A stretch of DNA of 37,274 nucleotides from Myxococcales bacterium (GTDB lineage: Bacteria; Myxococcota_A; Polyangia; Haliangiales; Haliangiaceae). The DNA lies in assembly GCA_016794545.1 (NCBI GenBank), contig JAEUJX010000611.1, positions 1 through 37,274 on the forward strand, in the 5' to 3' direction. Made by a program: the position numbers and the translations under genes. The notes below the pieces were generated by a model. It saw only the letters and a list, made by a program, of their open reading frames with translations. It was not told the DNA's origin and made no database searches. Shown one piece after another: positions 13,520-21,301 of the stretch (its first letter is position 1; each line of letters begins with the position of its first letter).

Positions 13520-15508
13520 ATGGTCGCCTCCGGTCTGTTCCTGGCGAGCGTGCCCGTGCTCCTGATCGGAGCGGCACTCGCGGCGGGCTTGCGTGGCAAC
13601 CGGGCGCGCGGGCTGGCCGCACTCGGCTCGCAGGCGATCGCGATCGTGCTCGTCAGCCTGAGCGTCGTTCCGATCCTCGCGGGCGACGGCAGCCTCGAGG
13701 TCACCTGGTCGTGGCCCTCGCCGATCGACAGCATCGCGTTCCGCGTGGATGCGCTCGGCGCGTTCTTCCTCGTGTGGTCGCTGCCGATGACGTTCCTCGG
13801 CACGCTGTACTCGGTGGGCTACCTGCAGCCGTATTTCCACCACGGCCGCAACGGAGGCCCGCACTTCGCGCTGCTCAACCTGACCTCGCTGTCGTTCGTG
13901 CTGATCTACGCGGTCCAGAACGCGCTCGTGTTCCTGCTCGGCTGGGAGATCGCGGCGGTCGCGGCGTGGCTGATGGTCATCTGGGACTACCGCAATCAGA
14001 AGATCCGCTTCGCCGGCTTCAACTACCTCGTGTCGACGCACGTCGGGCTGTTCGTGCTCGTCGCCGCGTTCATGCTGCTTCACGGCTCGACAGGCTCGAT
14101 GGACTTCGCCGACTTCGGCCGCTACCTGTCCGCGCACCCCGCCGGGCAGGGCACGCTGTTCCTCCTCCTCGGCATCTCGTTCGCGCTCAAGTCCGCGTTC
14201 TTCCCGTTCCACACCTGGCTACCGCGCGCGCACTCCGCCGCGCCGGCCCACGTCTCCGCGCTGATGTCCGGCGTCATCCACAAGGCCGGTCTGTTCGCGT
14301 TCCTGCGCTTCACGCTGCTCGGCGGGAAGCCCGAACCCTGGATGGGCTGGGCGGTGCTGACGTTCGGTGCCCTGTCCGCCGTGTTCGGCGTGCTCTACAC
14401 CGCCGCGCAGCGCGACCTCAAGCGCATGCTCGGCTACTCGTCGACGGAGAACGTCGGCATCGCCGCGATGGGGTTCGGCATCGGGATGCTCGGCTGGTCG
14501 TGGTCGGATCCGGCGCTCGCGACGCTCGGGTTCGGCGGCGGCCTGCTGCACGTCCTGAATCACGCGCTGTTCAAGTGCTCGCTGTTCTACGCCGCGGGCG
14601 CGATCTACCGCGCGACGCACACGATCGATCTCGAGCGGCTCGGCGGGCTCGCGCGCCGGATGCCGAGGACGGCGATCTTCTTCCTGCTCGGTGGCCTCGC
14701 CATGTGCGGGTTGCCTCCGTTCAACGGCTTCATCAGCGAGTTCCTCGTCTACTCGGGCCTGCTGTCGGGCGCGGCGCCGAGCATCGAAGGCGACGTCGTG
14801 CTCGTGTGCGCGGCGGCGGTCCTCGCCTTCGTCGGCGCGGTCGGGGCGCTGTCGACGACGCGAGCGTTCGGGCTCGCCTTCCTCGGCGTGCCTCGGGATC
14901 CGTCGATCCGCGCCGGCGAGGACGCGCCCCGCTCGATGGCGGTCCCGATGGTCGTGCACAGCGTGGGCATCATCGTCCTCGGGGTGTTCCCGACGGCCGC
15001 GCTCGCCCTCGTCGAGCCCGTGCTCGCGCTGTTCCCGGTCGGTGGCGGCGCCGCCCACGGACCCGAGCTCGCCGACGTGCTCGGGCCGGTGGTGTGGGCG
15101 TGCCGCGGCCTCGCGTGTGCGCTCGCGATCGCGATGTTCGCGACGTGGCGGCGCCGCCGGAGCGCTCGCGAGAGCGTGACGTGGGGCTGCGGCTACACCG
15201 CGGGGACCGCGCGCATGCAGTACACCGGCAGCTCGTTCTCGGCGCAGCTCTCGTCGCTGTTCCGGCCGGCGCTGCCGGTGTTGACGCGCGAGGAGCTCCC
15301 GACCGATCCGTTCCCGCAGCACTCCTCGCACCTGTCCACGCACCACGTGGATGCCGTCGAGAAGCGCATGTACGAGGTGATCGGGCAGGGCGAGCAGTTC
15401 GTGCAGGACGCCTCGTCGCGGATCCCCGAGCAGCCGCGCTTCGCCTTCGCCGCGGGTCTGCTGGCGCTCGTCGTGCTGGCGCTCGTCGCTCTCCGGGAGG
15501 GTCTGTGA
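13520..15508 (+). CDS. hyfB: HyfB/HycC-like antiporter-type subunit of an Ehr complex
   Basis: 662 residues, about 15 hydrophobic segments, related to hydrogenase-4 component B and to the NuoL-type proton-pumping subunits. Seen: VFLLGWEIAAVAAWLMV with a membrane Glu, FALKSAFFPFHTWLPRAHSAAPAHVSALMSGVIHKAGLFAFLR (pump-channel Lys and His), and AAQRDLKRMLGYSSTENVGIAAMGFG, the STEN form typical of HyfB rather than NuoL. A soluble loop and one final membrane helix follow. ATG 13520 agrees with the sigma54 start site; the frame is open further upstream but runs through the promoter. First gene of an operon whose members overlap by 1-4 bases. Confidence 0.9.
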   Translation: MVASGLFLASVPVLLIGAALAAGLRGNRARGLAALGSQAIAIVLVSLSVVPILAGDGSLEVTWSWPSPIDSIAFRVDALGAFFLVWSLPMTFLGTLYSVGYLQPYFHHGRNGGPHFALLNLTSLSFVLIYAVQNALVFLLGWEIAAVAAWLMVIWDYRNQKIRFAGFNYLVSTHVGLFVLVAAFMLLHGSTGSMDFADFGRYLSAHPAGQGTLFLLLGISFALKSAFFPFHTWLPRAHSAAPAHVSALMSGVIHKAGLFAFLRFTLLGGKPEPWMGWAVLTFGALSAVFGVLYTAAQRDLKRMLGYSSTENVGIAAMGFGIGMLGWSWSDPALATLGFGGGLLHVLNHALFKCSLFYAAGAIYRATHTIDLERLGGLARRMPRTAIFFLLGGLAMCGLPPFNGFISEFLVYSGLLSGAAPSIEGDVVLVCAAAVLAFVGAVGALSTTRAFGLAFLGVPRDPSIRAGEDAPRSMAVPMVVHSVGIIVLGVFPTAALALVEPVLALFPVGGGAAHGPELADVLGPVVWACRGLACALAIAMFATWRRRRSARESVTWGCGYTAGTARMQYTGSSFSAQLSSLFRPALPVLTREELPTDPFPQHSSHLSTHHVDAVEKRMYEVIGQGEQFVQDASSRIPEQPRFAFAAGLLALVVLALVALREGL

Positions 15509-16422
15509 CGAGCGCCATCGCGAACATCCTCGCGCTGCTCGTGATGCCGATCGTCGTGACCGGCACGATCAACCGCGTCAAGGCGCGGTGGGCCGGACGC
15601 GTCGGGCCGCCGATCTTCCAGCTCGCGTTCGATCTGTGGCGGCTCGTTCGCAAGACGCCGGTCTACAGCAAGGTCACCACGCCCGTGTTCCGCGTCGGGC
15701 CCGCGATCGTCCTCGTCACCTCGGTCGCGTCCGCGTGCATCGTGCCGCTCGCCGGAACGGGGTCGCTCGTCGCGTTCTCGTTCGACTTCGTCTGGTTCGC
15801 CTACGTGTGGTCGTTCGGGCGGGTCGCGCTGATGCTGGGAGCGCTCGACACCGGGAGCTCGTTCGAGGGCATGGGGGCCTCGCGCGAGGCGACGTTCGCG
15901 ACGCTGCTCGAGCCCGTGCTGTTCCTCGTGGCGGGTGCGCTCTGTCTCCACGGCGGCGTCCGCAGCTTCGAGGCCGCGCTCGTCCCTCACCTCGATGGCC
16001 CCTCCGCCGTCGTCATGTGGCTCTGTGCGATCGGCGCGCTGATGATCGTCATCCAGGTCGAGGCCGCGCGCATGCCGGTCGACGACCCGACCACGCACCT
16101 CGAGCTCACGATGGTCCACGAGGTGATGATCCTCGATCACGGCGGGCCCGAGCTCGCGATGCTGCAGGCCGCGTCCGCGATCAAGACGTTCGTCGCGATC
16201 TCGGTGGCCGCGACGCTGCTCGATCCGCTCGCGGGCGAGTCGTCGATCCTCGCGATCGGAGCCCACCTCGGCATCTGCCTCGCGATCGCGATCGGGCTCG
16301 GGATGATCGAGTCCCTCGTGGCGCGCCTCAAGCTGCGCATCGTGCCGCAGTACATCGTGGTCGCCCTGGTCTCGGCGGGGATCGCGCTGCTGTCGACGCT
16401 GGGCCGCGGAGGCTTCTCGTGA
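15505..16422 (+). CDS. hyfC: HyfC/NuoH-like membrane subunit
   Basis: 305 residues, eight or so membrane helices. GTINRVKARWAGRVGPPIFQLAFDLWRLVRKTPVYSK is the conserved quinone/connector loop of HyfC and HycD (compare NuoH). GSSFEGMGASREATFATLLEPVL and ARMPVDDPTTHLELTMVHEVMILDHGGPELAM carry the acidic residues that form the E-channel between the soluble module and the pump. GTG 15505 overlaps the hyfB stop as GTGA. It anchors the HyfG/HyfI soluble arm to the membrane. Confidence 0.92.
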   Translation: MTSAIANILALLVMPIVVTGTINRVKARWAGRVGPPIFQLAFDLWRLVRKTPVYSKVTTPVFRVGPAIVLVTSVASACIVPLAGTGSLVAFSFDFVWFAYVWSFGRVALMLGALDTGSSFEGMGASREATFATLLEPVLFLVAGALCLHGGVRSFEAALVPHLDGPSAVVMWLCAIGALMIVIQVEAARMPVDDPTTHLELTMVHEVMILDHGGPELAMLQAASAIKTFVAISVAATLLDPLAGESSILAIGAHLGICLAIAIGLGMIESLVARLKLRIVPQYIVVALVSAGIALLSTLGRGGFS

Positions 16423-17039
16423 ACCCGATCCTGATCGCGTTCGTGGGCGTCCTGATGCTGCCGCAGTTCGTCGCGTCGTGGCGGCTCACCCTGTTCAGCC
16501 TCTCCCTGCAGGGCCTGCTGATGGCGTGGATCAGCTACGACCTCCACACCTCGCTCGACTCCGTCGGCGCCTGGATCCAGATGTTCGATCTGGCGATCGT
16601 CCGCGGCCTCGCGGCGCCGATCGCGCTCTACGCGGTGCTGCGCGGCCAGCGGGCGAGCGCGCGCCACGACGTCATCCCGCCCAACCTGATGTCGTGGACG
16701 CTGGTGCTGGTGCTCGTGCTCGTCGCGTTTCGCTTCGCGGACATGCTCCTGCCCGCCGGCGGCCCGGACCACTCGTTCGTGGCCGCCGCCTGTGCCGGCG
16801 TCCTGCTCGGCGTCCTCGTGCTGTCGACGCAGACCGGACCGTTCAGCCAGATGGCCGGCGCCCTGGGGATCGAGAACGGGATCGCGATGTTCGAGCTGCG
16901 CGGCCACCACGACCCGGCGATGCAGATCGCGCAGACGCTGATCCTCGTCGCGACGATCCTGCTGTTCCGGTGGTACCTGAAGACCCTGCCTCGCGCCAGC
17001 GCGGTGAAGGTCAGCGCCGTCGAAGGGATGCACCCGTGA
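16419..17039 (+). CDS. hyfE: HyfE-like membrane subunit
   Basis: 206 residues, six to seven hydrophobic segments, in the position and size range of hydrogenase-4 component E, whose C-terminal part resembles NuoK. The ending GPFSQMAGALGIENGIAMFELRGHHDPAMQIAQTLILVATILLFRWYLKTL includes the membrane Glu of IENG expected in a NuoK-like helix. It starts at GTG 16419, overlapping the previous stop by four bases. HyfE is absent from the simplest group-4 hydrogenases, so its presence places this complex in the Hyf/Ehr type. Confidence 0.85.
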   Translation: MNPILIAFVGVLMLPQFVASWRLTLFSLSLQGLLMAWISYDLHTSLDSVGAWIQMFDLAIVRGLAAPIALYAVLRGQRASARHDVIPPNLMSWTLVLVLVLVAFRFADMLLPAGGPDHSFVAAACAGVLLGVLVLSTQTGPFSQMAGALGIENGIAMFELRGHHDPAMQIAQTLILVATILLFRWYLKTLPRASAVKVSAVEGMHP

Positions 17040-18457
17040 CCTGGCTCCTCCTCGTCGGCATCCCCGTCGTGAGCGCGCTCGCCGTGTGGATGACGCCCGC
17101 GGGTGCCCGCGCCTCGACGGTCCTCCTCGTGACCGCCTCGATGACGTCGATCGTCGCGGTGGTCCACGCCGCGCTGCCGACCGAGCCGCCGTTCCTCGGG
17201 GGCTATGTCCGCGGCGACGCGACCGTGCAGCTGTTCGCGCCGGTCATCAATGTCATCTTCGCGGGGATCGCGGTCTACGTGCGCGCGCGTGTCGCGATCG
17301 AGCCGGCGTCGCGGCGGTTCGTGTTTCTCGCGCTCGGCTTCCTTGCCGCGTCGAACCTCGCGCTCCTTGGCAATCACCTCCTGCTGATGTGGATCGGGCT
17401 CGAGGCGACCACGCTCGCGGCGGCGCTGCTGATCGTTCGCGCGGACGTGCCGTCCTCGCGGCTCGCGTCGTGGCGCTACCTCCTGTTCTCGTCGGTCGGG
17501 CTCGGCCTGGTGCTGCTCGGGCTGTCGTGCCTGACGCGCAGCATGGAGATGTCGGGCCACGCGGGGACGCTGTTCCTCGACGAGATGCCCGCCGCGGTCG
17601 CGGGGCCCGCGGATGGCTGGCGCCAGCTCGGCGTGGCCTTGACGCTGCTCGGGCTCGGCACGAAGCTCGGGCTCGCGCCGATGTACAGCTGGCTGCCGGA
17701 GGCCTACGACGAGGCACCGGCGCCGGTGACCGCGATGCTCGGGGCCGTGCAGTTCAACGTGGCGCTCGTGCTGCTCCTGCGCGTGCTCCACGTCTACCGC
17801 GCCGGCAGCGGAGACCTGATCGCCGGCCAGCTCCTGACGATCGGGCTCGCCTCGATCGCGGTCTCGACGGCCAGCATCGTCGCGACCCGCAACGTCAAGC
17901 GGCTCCTGGCCTACGCCTCGATCAACCACGCCGGCGTCATCGCGATCGGGCTGGGCCTGGGCCACTCGGCGTCGTTCGGGGTGCTGCTCTACGTGCTCAG
18001 CAACGCCTTCATCAAGGCGATCCTGTTCCTCACCGCCGGCAAGATCGAGGCGCACTACGGGACGAAAGACACGAAGTCGATCGCCGGGCTCATCAAGGAT
18101 CTGCCGTTCAGCGGCGTGTTCCTCATGGTCGGCACCTTCGCGCTGCTCGGGTTCCCGCCGTTCGGCAGCTTCCTCGGCGAGCTGCTGATCCTGTCGGCGC
18201 TCGTGAGCAGCGGGCAGATGTTCGTGTTCGCCGGCTTCTGCATGCTGATCACGGTCTCGTTCGTCGCGACGGGCCGCACGATCTTCCCGATGATCTGGGG
18301 CGAGCCGAAGCAGGTGAGGACCTGGCCGCGCCAGCGGCTCGGCGGCGCGCTGCACAAGCTGATCTTCCTCGTGCTGCTGCTCGTCCTCGGCATCTACATC
18401 CCGCCGCAGCTGAACGTGCTCATGAACGAGGTCGCTCACACGCTGGAGGGGCCGTGA
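17036..18457 (+). CDS. hyfF: HyfF-like antiporter-type subunit
   Basis: 473 residues, about 14 membrane helices, NuoN/NuoM-like pump fold. Seen: LLLMWIGLEATTLAAALLI with the conserved Glu, GTKLGLAPMYSWLPEAYDEAPAPVTAMLGAVQFNVALVLLLR (channel Lys, Trp-Leu-Pro motif), ATRNVKRLLAYASINHAGVIAIGLGLG, and a C-terminal helix after KLIFLVLLLVLGIYIP. GTG 17036 overlaps the hyfE stop. The operon therefore encodes two pump-type subunits (HyfB and HyfF), implying ion translocation coupled to a soluble redox module. Confidence 0.9.
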   Translation: MTWLLLVGIPVVSALAVWMTPAGARASTVLLVTASMTSIVAVVHAALPTEPPFLGGYVRGDATVQLFAPVINVIFAGIAVYVRARVAIEPASRRFVFLALGFLAASNLALLGNHLLLMWIGLEATTLAAALLIVRADVPSSRLASWRYLLFSSVGLGLVLLGLSCLTRSMEMSGHAGTLFLDEMPAAVAGPADGWRQLGVALTLLGLGTKLGLAPMYSWLPEAYDEAPAPVTAMLGAVQFNVALVLLLRVLHVYRAGSGDLIAGQLLTIGLASIAVSTASIVATRNVKRLLAYASINHAGVIAIGLGLGHSASFGVLLYVLSNAFIKAILFLTAGKIEAHYGTKDTKSIAGLIKDLPFSGVFLMVGTFALLGFPPFGSFLGELLILSALVSSGQMFVFAGFCMLITVSFVATGRTIFPMIWGEPKQVRTWPRQRLGGALHKLIFLVLLLVLGIYIPPQLNVLMNEVAHTLEGP

Positions 18458-19917
18458 GCTCCGTCCTCGCGCGGGCGATCCCGGTGGGAGAGATCGAGGT
18501 GCTGGCGATCGATGCGTGGCGCGCGCAGCTCCTCGCGCGTGCGCAGGCGCGAGCACGGCCGGTGATCGTCTATGGCCGGCGCGATGCGGCGCGCGTCGTC
18601 CTGACCGCCGTGCACCAGGACGGCGCGGGGCTGGTCGCCGCGCGGACCTCGGTCGATCCGGCGACCGGCTACCACGAGCTGACGTCGAGCCTGCCCGCGC
18701 TCCACTGCTTCGAGCGCGAGCTGCACGAACAGCTCGGGGTCCGCGTCGCCGGGCATCCCTGGCTCAAGCCGGTGCGCTTCGAGGGCAGGGACCAGGCCGC
18801 GATGGGCTCGTATCCGTTCTATCGCGTCGACGGCAAGGAGGTGCACGAGGTCGCGGTCGGCCCGATCCACGCCGGCGTGATCGAGCCGGGCTCGTTCCGC
18901 TTCATGTGCTTCGGCGAGCACGTGCTGCACCTCGAGATCCACCTCGGCTACCAGCACCGCGGGGTCGAGGCGCGGCTCCTGCAGCGCGACCCGCGCGCGC
19001 TCGCGCCATGGGCCGAGACCATCGCCGGGGACACCACGATCGGACACGCGTGGGCCTACGCGGCCGCCCTCGAAGCTCTCGCGGGCCACGAGGTCGCCCC
19101 CGAGCACGAGCTCGCGCGCGCGGTGATGCTCGAGCTGGAGCGCGTCGCGATGCACCTCGCCGGCCTCGCCGGCCTGGCGGCCGACGTCGGCTTCCTCCCC
19201 GGCGCCGCGACGTACGGCCGCCTGCGGACGACCGCGATCAACAGCTCGATGCGGCTGTGCGGCAGCCGGTTCGGGCGCGGCGCGGTCCGGCCGTGCGGCA
19301 GCGGCGTCACGCTCGATGACGAGCTGCGCGAGCTCCTGCGCGCGAACGTGCAGCTGCTCCGCCGCGATGGCGCGATCATCGATGACTCGTTCGAGCACGC
19401 GCGGTCGGTGCGCCACCGCCTCGCCGGCGTCGGGGTGGTGTCGGCGGACCTGGCGATGCAGCTCGGTCTCGTCGGGATGGCGGCCCGCAGCGCCGGCGTG
19501 GCGATCGACACGCGGATGCCCGCCCACGGGCTGTACGAACACCACCCGATCGCGCTGTGCACCGAGACCGGCGGCGACTGCTGGGCGCGCGCGCAGCTGC
19601 GGATCTCCGAGATCCGCGCCTCGCTCGACTGGCTCGATCGCGTGCTCGCGGAGCGGCCCACCTGGCGGCCCGCGCGGGATCCGGTGCCGGCACTCGCGCC
19701 CTCGCGGCTCGCGATCGCGGTCGTGGAAGGGTGGCGCGGCGAGGTCGTCCACTGCCTCGAGACGGGCGAGGACGGCGCACTGGTGCACTACAAGGCGCAG
19801 GACCCGTCGCTGCGCAACTGGATGGGCCTCGCGCTCGCCGTGCGCGGCAACGACATCTCCGACTTTCCGATCTGCAACAAGAGCTTCGATCTCTCCTACT
19901 GCGGGAACGACCTGTGA
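18454..19917 (+). CDS. hyfG: HyfG/NuoCD-like large subunit without NiFe ligands (Ehr)
   Basis: 487 residues. Residues ~1-130 resemble the NuoC-like 30-kDa domain; the rest is the NuoD/hydrogenase-large-subunit fold (HLEIHLGYQHRGVEARL, LELERVAMHLAGLAGLAADVGF, FPICNKSFDLSYCGNDL). In NiFe hydrogenases two CxxC pairs hold the metal. Here the N-terminal pair position reads ETIAGDTTIGHAWAY (~188-202), with no Cys. The C-terminus has a lone C473 in FPIC and C483, not a CxxC. The protein is therefore very unlikely to bind NiFe and belongs with energy-converting-hydrogenase-related (Ehr) large subunits, whose reaction is unknown. GTG 18454 overlaps the hyfF stop. No hydrogenase maturation gene or C-terminal processing signal is seen. 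Confidence 0.88.
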   Translation: MSSVLARAIPVGEIEVLAIDAWRAQLLARAQARARPVIVYGRRDAARVVLTAVHQDGAGLVAARTSVDPATGYHELTSSLPALHCFERELHEQLGVRVAGHPWLKPVRFEGRDQAAMGSYPFYRVDGKEVHEVAVGPIHAGVIEPGSFRFMCFGEHVLHLEIHLGYQHRGVEARLLQRDPRALAPWAETIAGDTTIGHAWAYAAALEALAGHEVAPEHELARAVMLELERVAMHLAGLAGLAADVGFLPGAATYGRLRTTAINSSMRLCGSRFGRGAVRPCGSGVTLDDELRELLRANVQLLRRDGAIIDDSFEHARSVRHRLAGVGVVSADLAMQLGLVGMAARSAGVAIDTRMPAHGLYEHHPIALCTETGGDCWARAQLRISEIRASLDWLDRVLAERPTWRPARDPVPALAPSRLAIAVVEGWRGEVVHCLETGEDGALVHYKAQDPSLRNWMGLALAVRGNDISDFPICNKSFDLSYCGNDL

Positions 19918-20666
19918 TGTTCAAGTCGCTACGTGTCCGGCTCTCCCAGGGCAAGCAGTTCATCCCCGACGTGCGCGCGGCCAAGCCGGCCGGCTTTCGC
20001 GGCATGCCCCGGATCGGGCCGGCGCCGTGCGCGGCCGGGTGTGACGCGTGCGTCGCCGTCTGCCCGACGGCGGCCATCCGCACGGACCCGCTGTCGATCG
20101 ACCTCGGACGGTGCGTGTTCTGCAACGAGTGCGTGTCGGCGTGCCCCGAGGCCAAGCTCGAGCTGACCCCCGAGCCGCGGATGGGCGCGGCGTCGCGGGC
20201 GGATCTCGCCGTGGGGCCCGGCGCGGAGGAGCGCATTCGCATCCGGGCGAACGAGGGTCTCGCGAGACTGTTCGGCCGTTCGCTCAAGCTGCGCCAGGTG
20301 TCCGCGGGTGGCTGCAACGGCTGCGAGCTGGAGCTCAACGCCACCGCGAACGTCAACTTCGATCTCCAGCGCTTCGGGATCGAGTGGGTCGCGTCGCCGC
20401 GGCACGCGGATGCGCTCGTGCTCTCGGGCGCGCTCACCCGCACGATGAAGGACGCCGTGCGCCTCGCCTGGGAGGCGATGCCCGAGCCGCGCTTCGTCAT
20501 CGCGGTGGGCGCCTGCGCGATCTCCGGAGGACTCTACGAGGGAGCCTCCGGCGTCGAGCGCACGTTCCTCGACGAGGTGATCCCGGTCCTGTACGTGCCG
20601 GGGTGCCCACCGCACCCGCTCACGTTCGTGAACGCGGTCCTCGATCTGCTCGGAGTGGCCGAGTGA
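19917..20666 (+). CDS. hyfI: Ferredoxin-HyfI fusion: small subunit of the Ehr complex
   Basis: 249 residues combining two usually separate subunits. Residues ~35-80 hold two [4Fe-4S] ferredoxin motifs: CAAGCDACVAVCP (C38, C42, C45, C49, first spacing one longer than usual) and the classic CVFCNECVSACP (C66, C69, C72, C76). Residues ~120-249 are the NuoB/HyfI small subunit with the ligands of the proximal cluster: GGCNGCE (C133, C136), GACAISGG (C200), PGCPPHP (C230). In Hyf and Nuo the ferredoxin part is a separate HyfH/NuoI protein. Electrons should thus run from an outside donor through the 2x[4Fe-4S] domain to the N2-like cluster near the large-subunit cavity. ATG 19917 overlaps the hyfG stop as TGATG. 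Confidence 0.92.
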   Translation: MFKSLRVRLSQGKQFIPDVRAAKPAGFRGMPRIGPAPCAAGCDACVAVCPTAAIRTDPLSIDLGRCVFCNECVSACPEAKLELTPEPRMGAASRADLAVGPGAEERIRIRANEGLARLFGRSLKLRQVSAGGCNGCELELNATANVNFDLQRFGIEWVASPRHADALVLSGALTRTMKDAVRLAWEAMPEPRFVIAVGACAISGGLYEGASGVERTFLDEVIPVLYVPGCPPHPLTFVNAVLDLLGVAE

Positions 20667-21301
20667 GCGGCGAGGCACGGAACCTCCTGTTCGACGAGGA
20701 CGAGCTGTTCGACCTCCAGCTGCCGCCGCGCATGCGCCTGAAGTCCTCGATCCACTTCACCCCGGTCACCGTCGCGCGGCTCGCGGCGCGGATGCTCGCG
20801 CCGCGCCCGGGGATGCGCGTGCTCGACGTCGGCTCGGGACCGGGGAAGTTCTGCATCGTCGCGGCGCGCGAGGTGCCGAGCGCGACCTTCGTGGGCGTCG
20901 AGATCCGTCCGCACCTCGTTCGCATCGCGCGCCGGCTCGCCTCGCGCGCCGGCCTCGAGAACGCCGCGTTCATCGAGGGCAACGCGATGGACACGGACTG
21001 GCGCGCCTTCGACGCGTTCTACCTCTACAACCCGTTCGCCGAGCAGCTGCGCGACGACGAGCACGTGCTCGACCGCTCGATGACCTTCGCGCCGGCGAAG
21101 TTCGCCGAGTACGTGCGCGGGGCGAGGGAGCGCCTGTCGGCTGCCCCGGCCGGGACGCGCGTCGTCACCTATCACAGCTTCGGGGCACCGGCCCCGCTCG
21201 GCTACGAGCTCGTCGAGGACCTCCCGATCGAGACGGACCGGCTCGAGCTCTGGGTGAAGTCGGGGCAACGCAGCAACCACGAGCGAGGTGCGATGTCATG
21301 A
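20663..21301 (+). CDS. Class I SAM-dependent methyltransferase, family copy 2
   Basis: 212 residues from GTG 20663, overlapping the small-subunit stop as GTGA. The core has HFTPV (31-35), VLDVGSGPGKFC (~53-64), FVGVEIRPHLV, FIEGNAMDTDWRAFDAFYLYNPFAEQL (~103-129) and VVTYHSFG, the same set and order as the proteins at 11356 and 22626. The invariant Cys after GK in motif I and the YNPF in place of motif IV are family marks. Its place directly after the redox module, translationally coupled, argues for a role in the same process, for example modifying a complex subunit or a small cofactor. This is inference and the substrate is unknown. Confidence 0.85.
   Translation: MSGEARNLLFDEDELFDLQLPPRMRLKSSIHFTPVTVARLAARMLAPRPGMRVLDVGSGPGKFCIVAAREVPSATFVGVEIRPHLVRIARRLASRAGLENAAFIEGNAMDTDWRAFDAFYLYNPFAEQLRDDEHVLDRSMTFAPAKFAEYVRGARERLSAAPAGTRVVTYHSFGAPAPLGYELVEDLPIETDRLELWVKSGQRSNHERGAMS

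Noticed and set aside
13520-20666. Annotation as hydrogenase-4 or as respiratory complex I
   Set aside because: The large subunit lacks NiFe Cys pairs and no maturation genes are present. NuoE/F/G, NuoA and NuoJ are also absent, so Ehr fits best.
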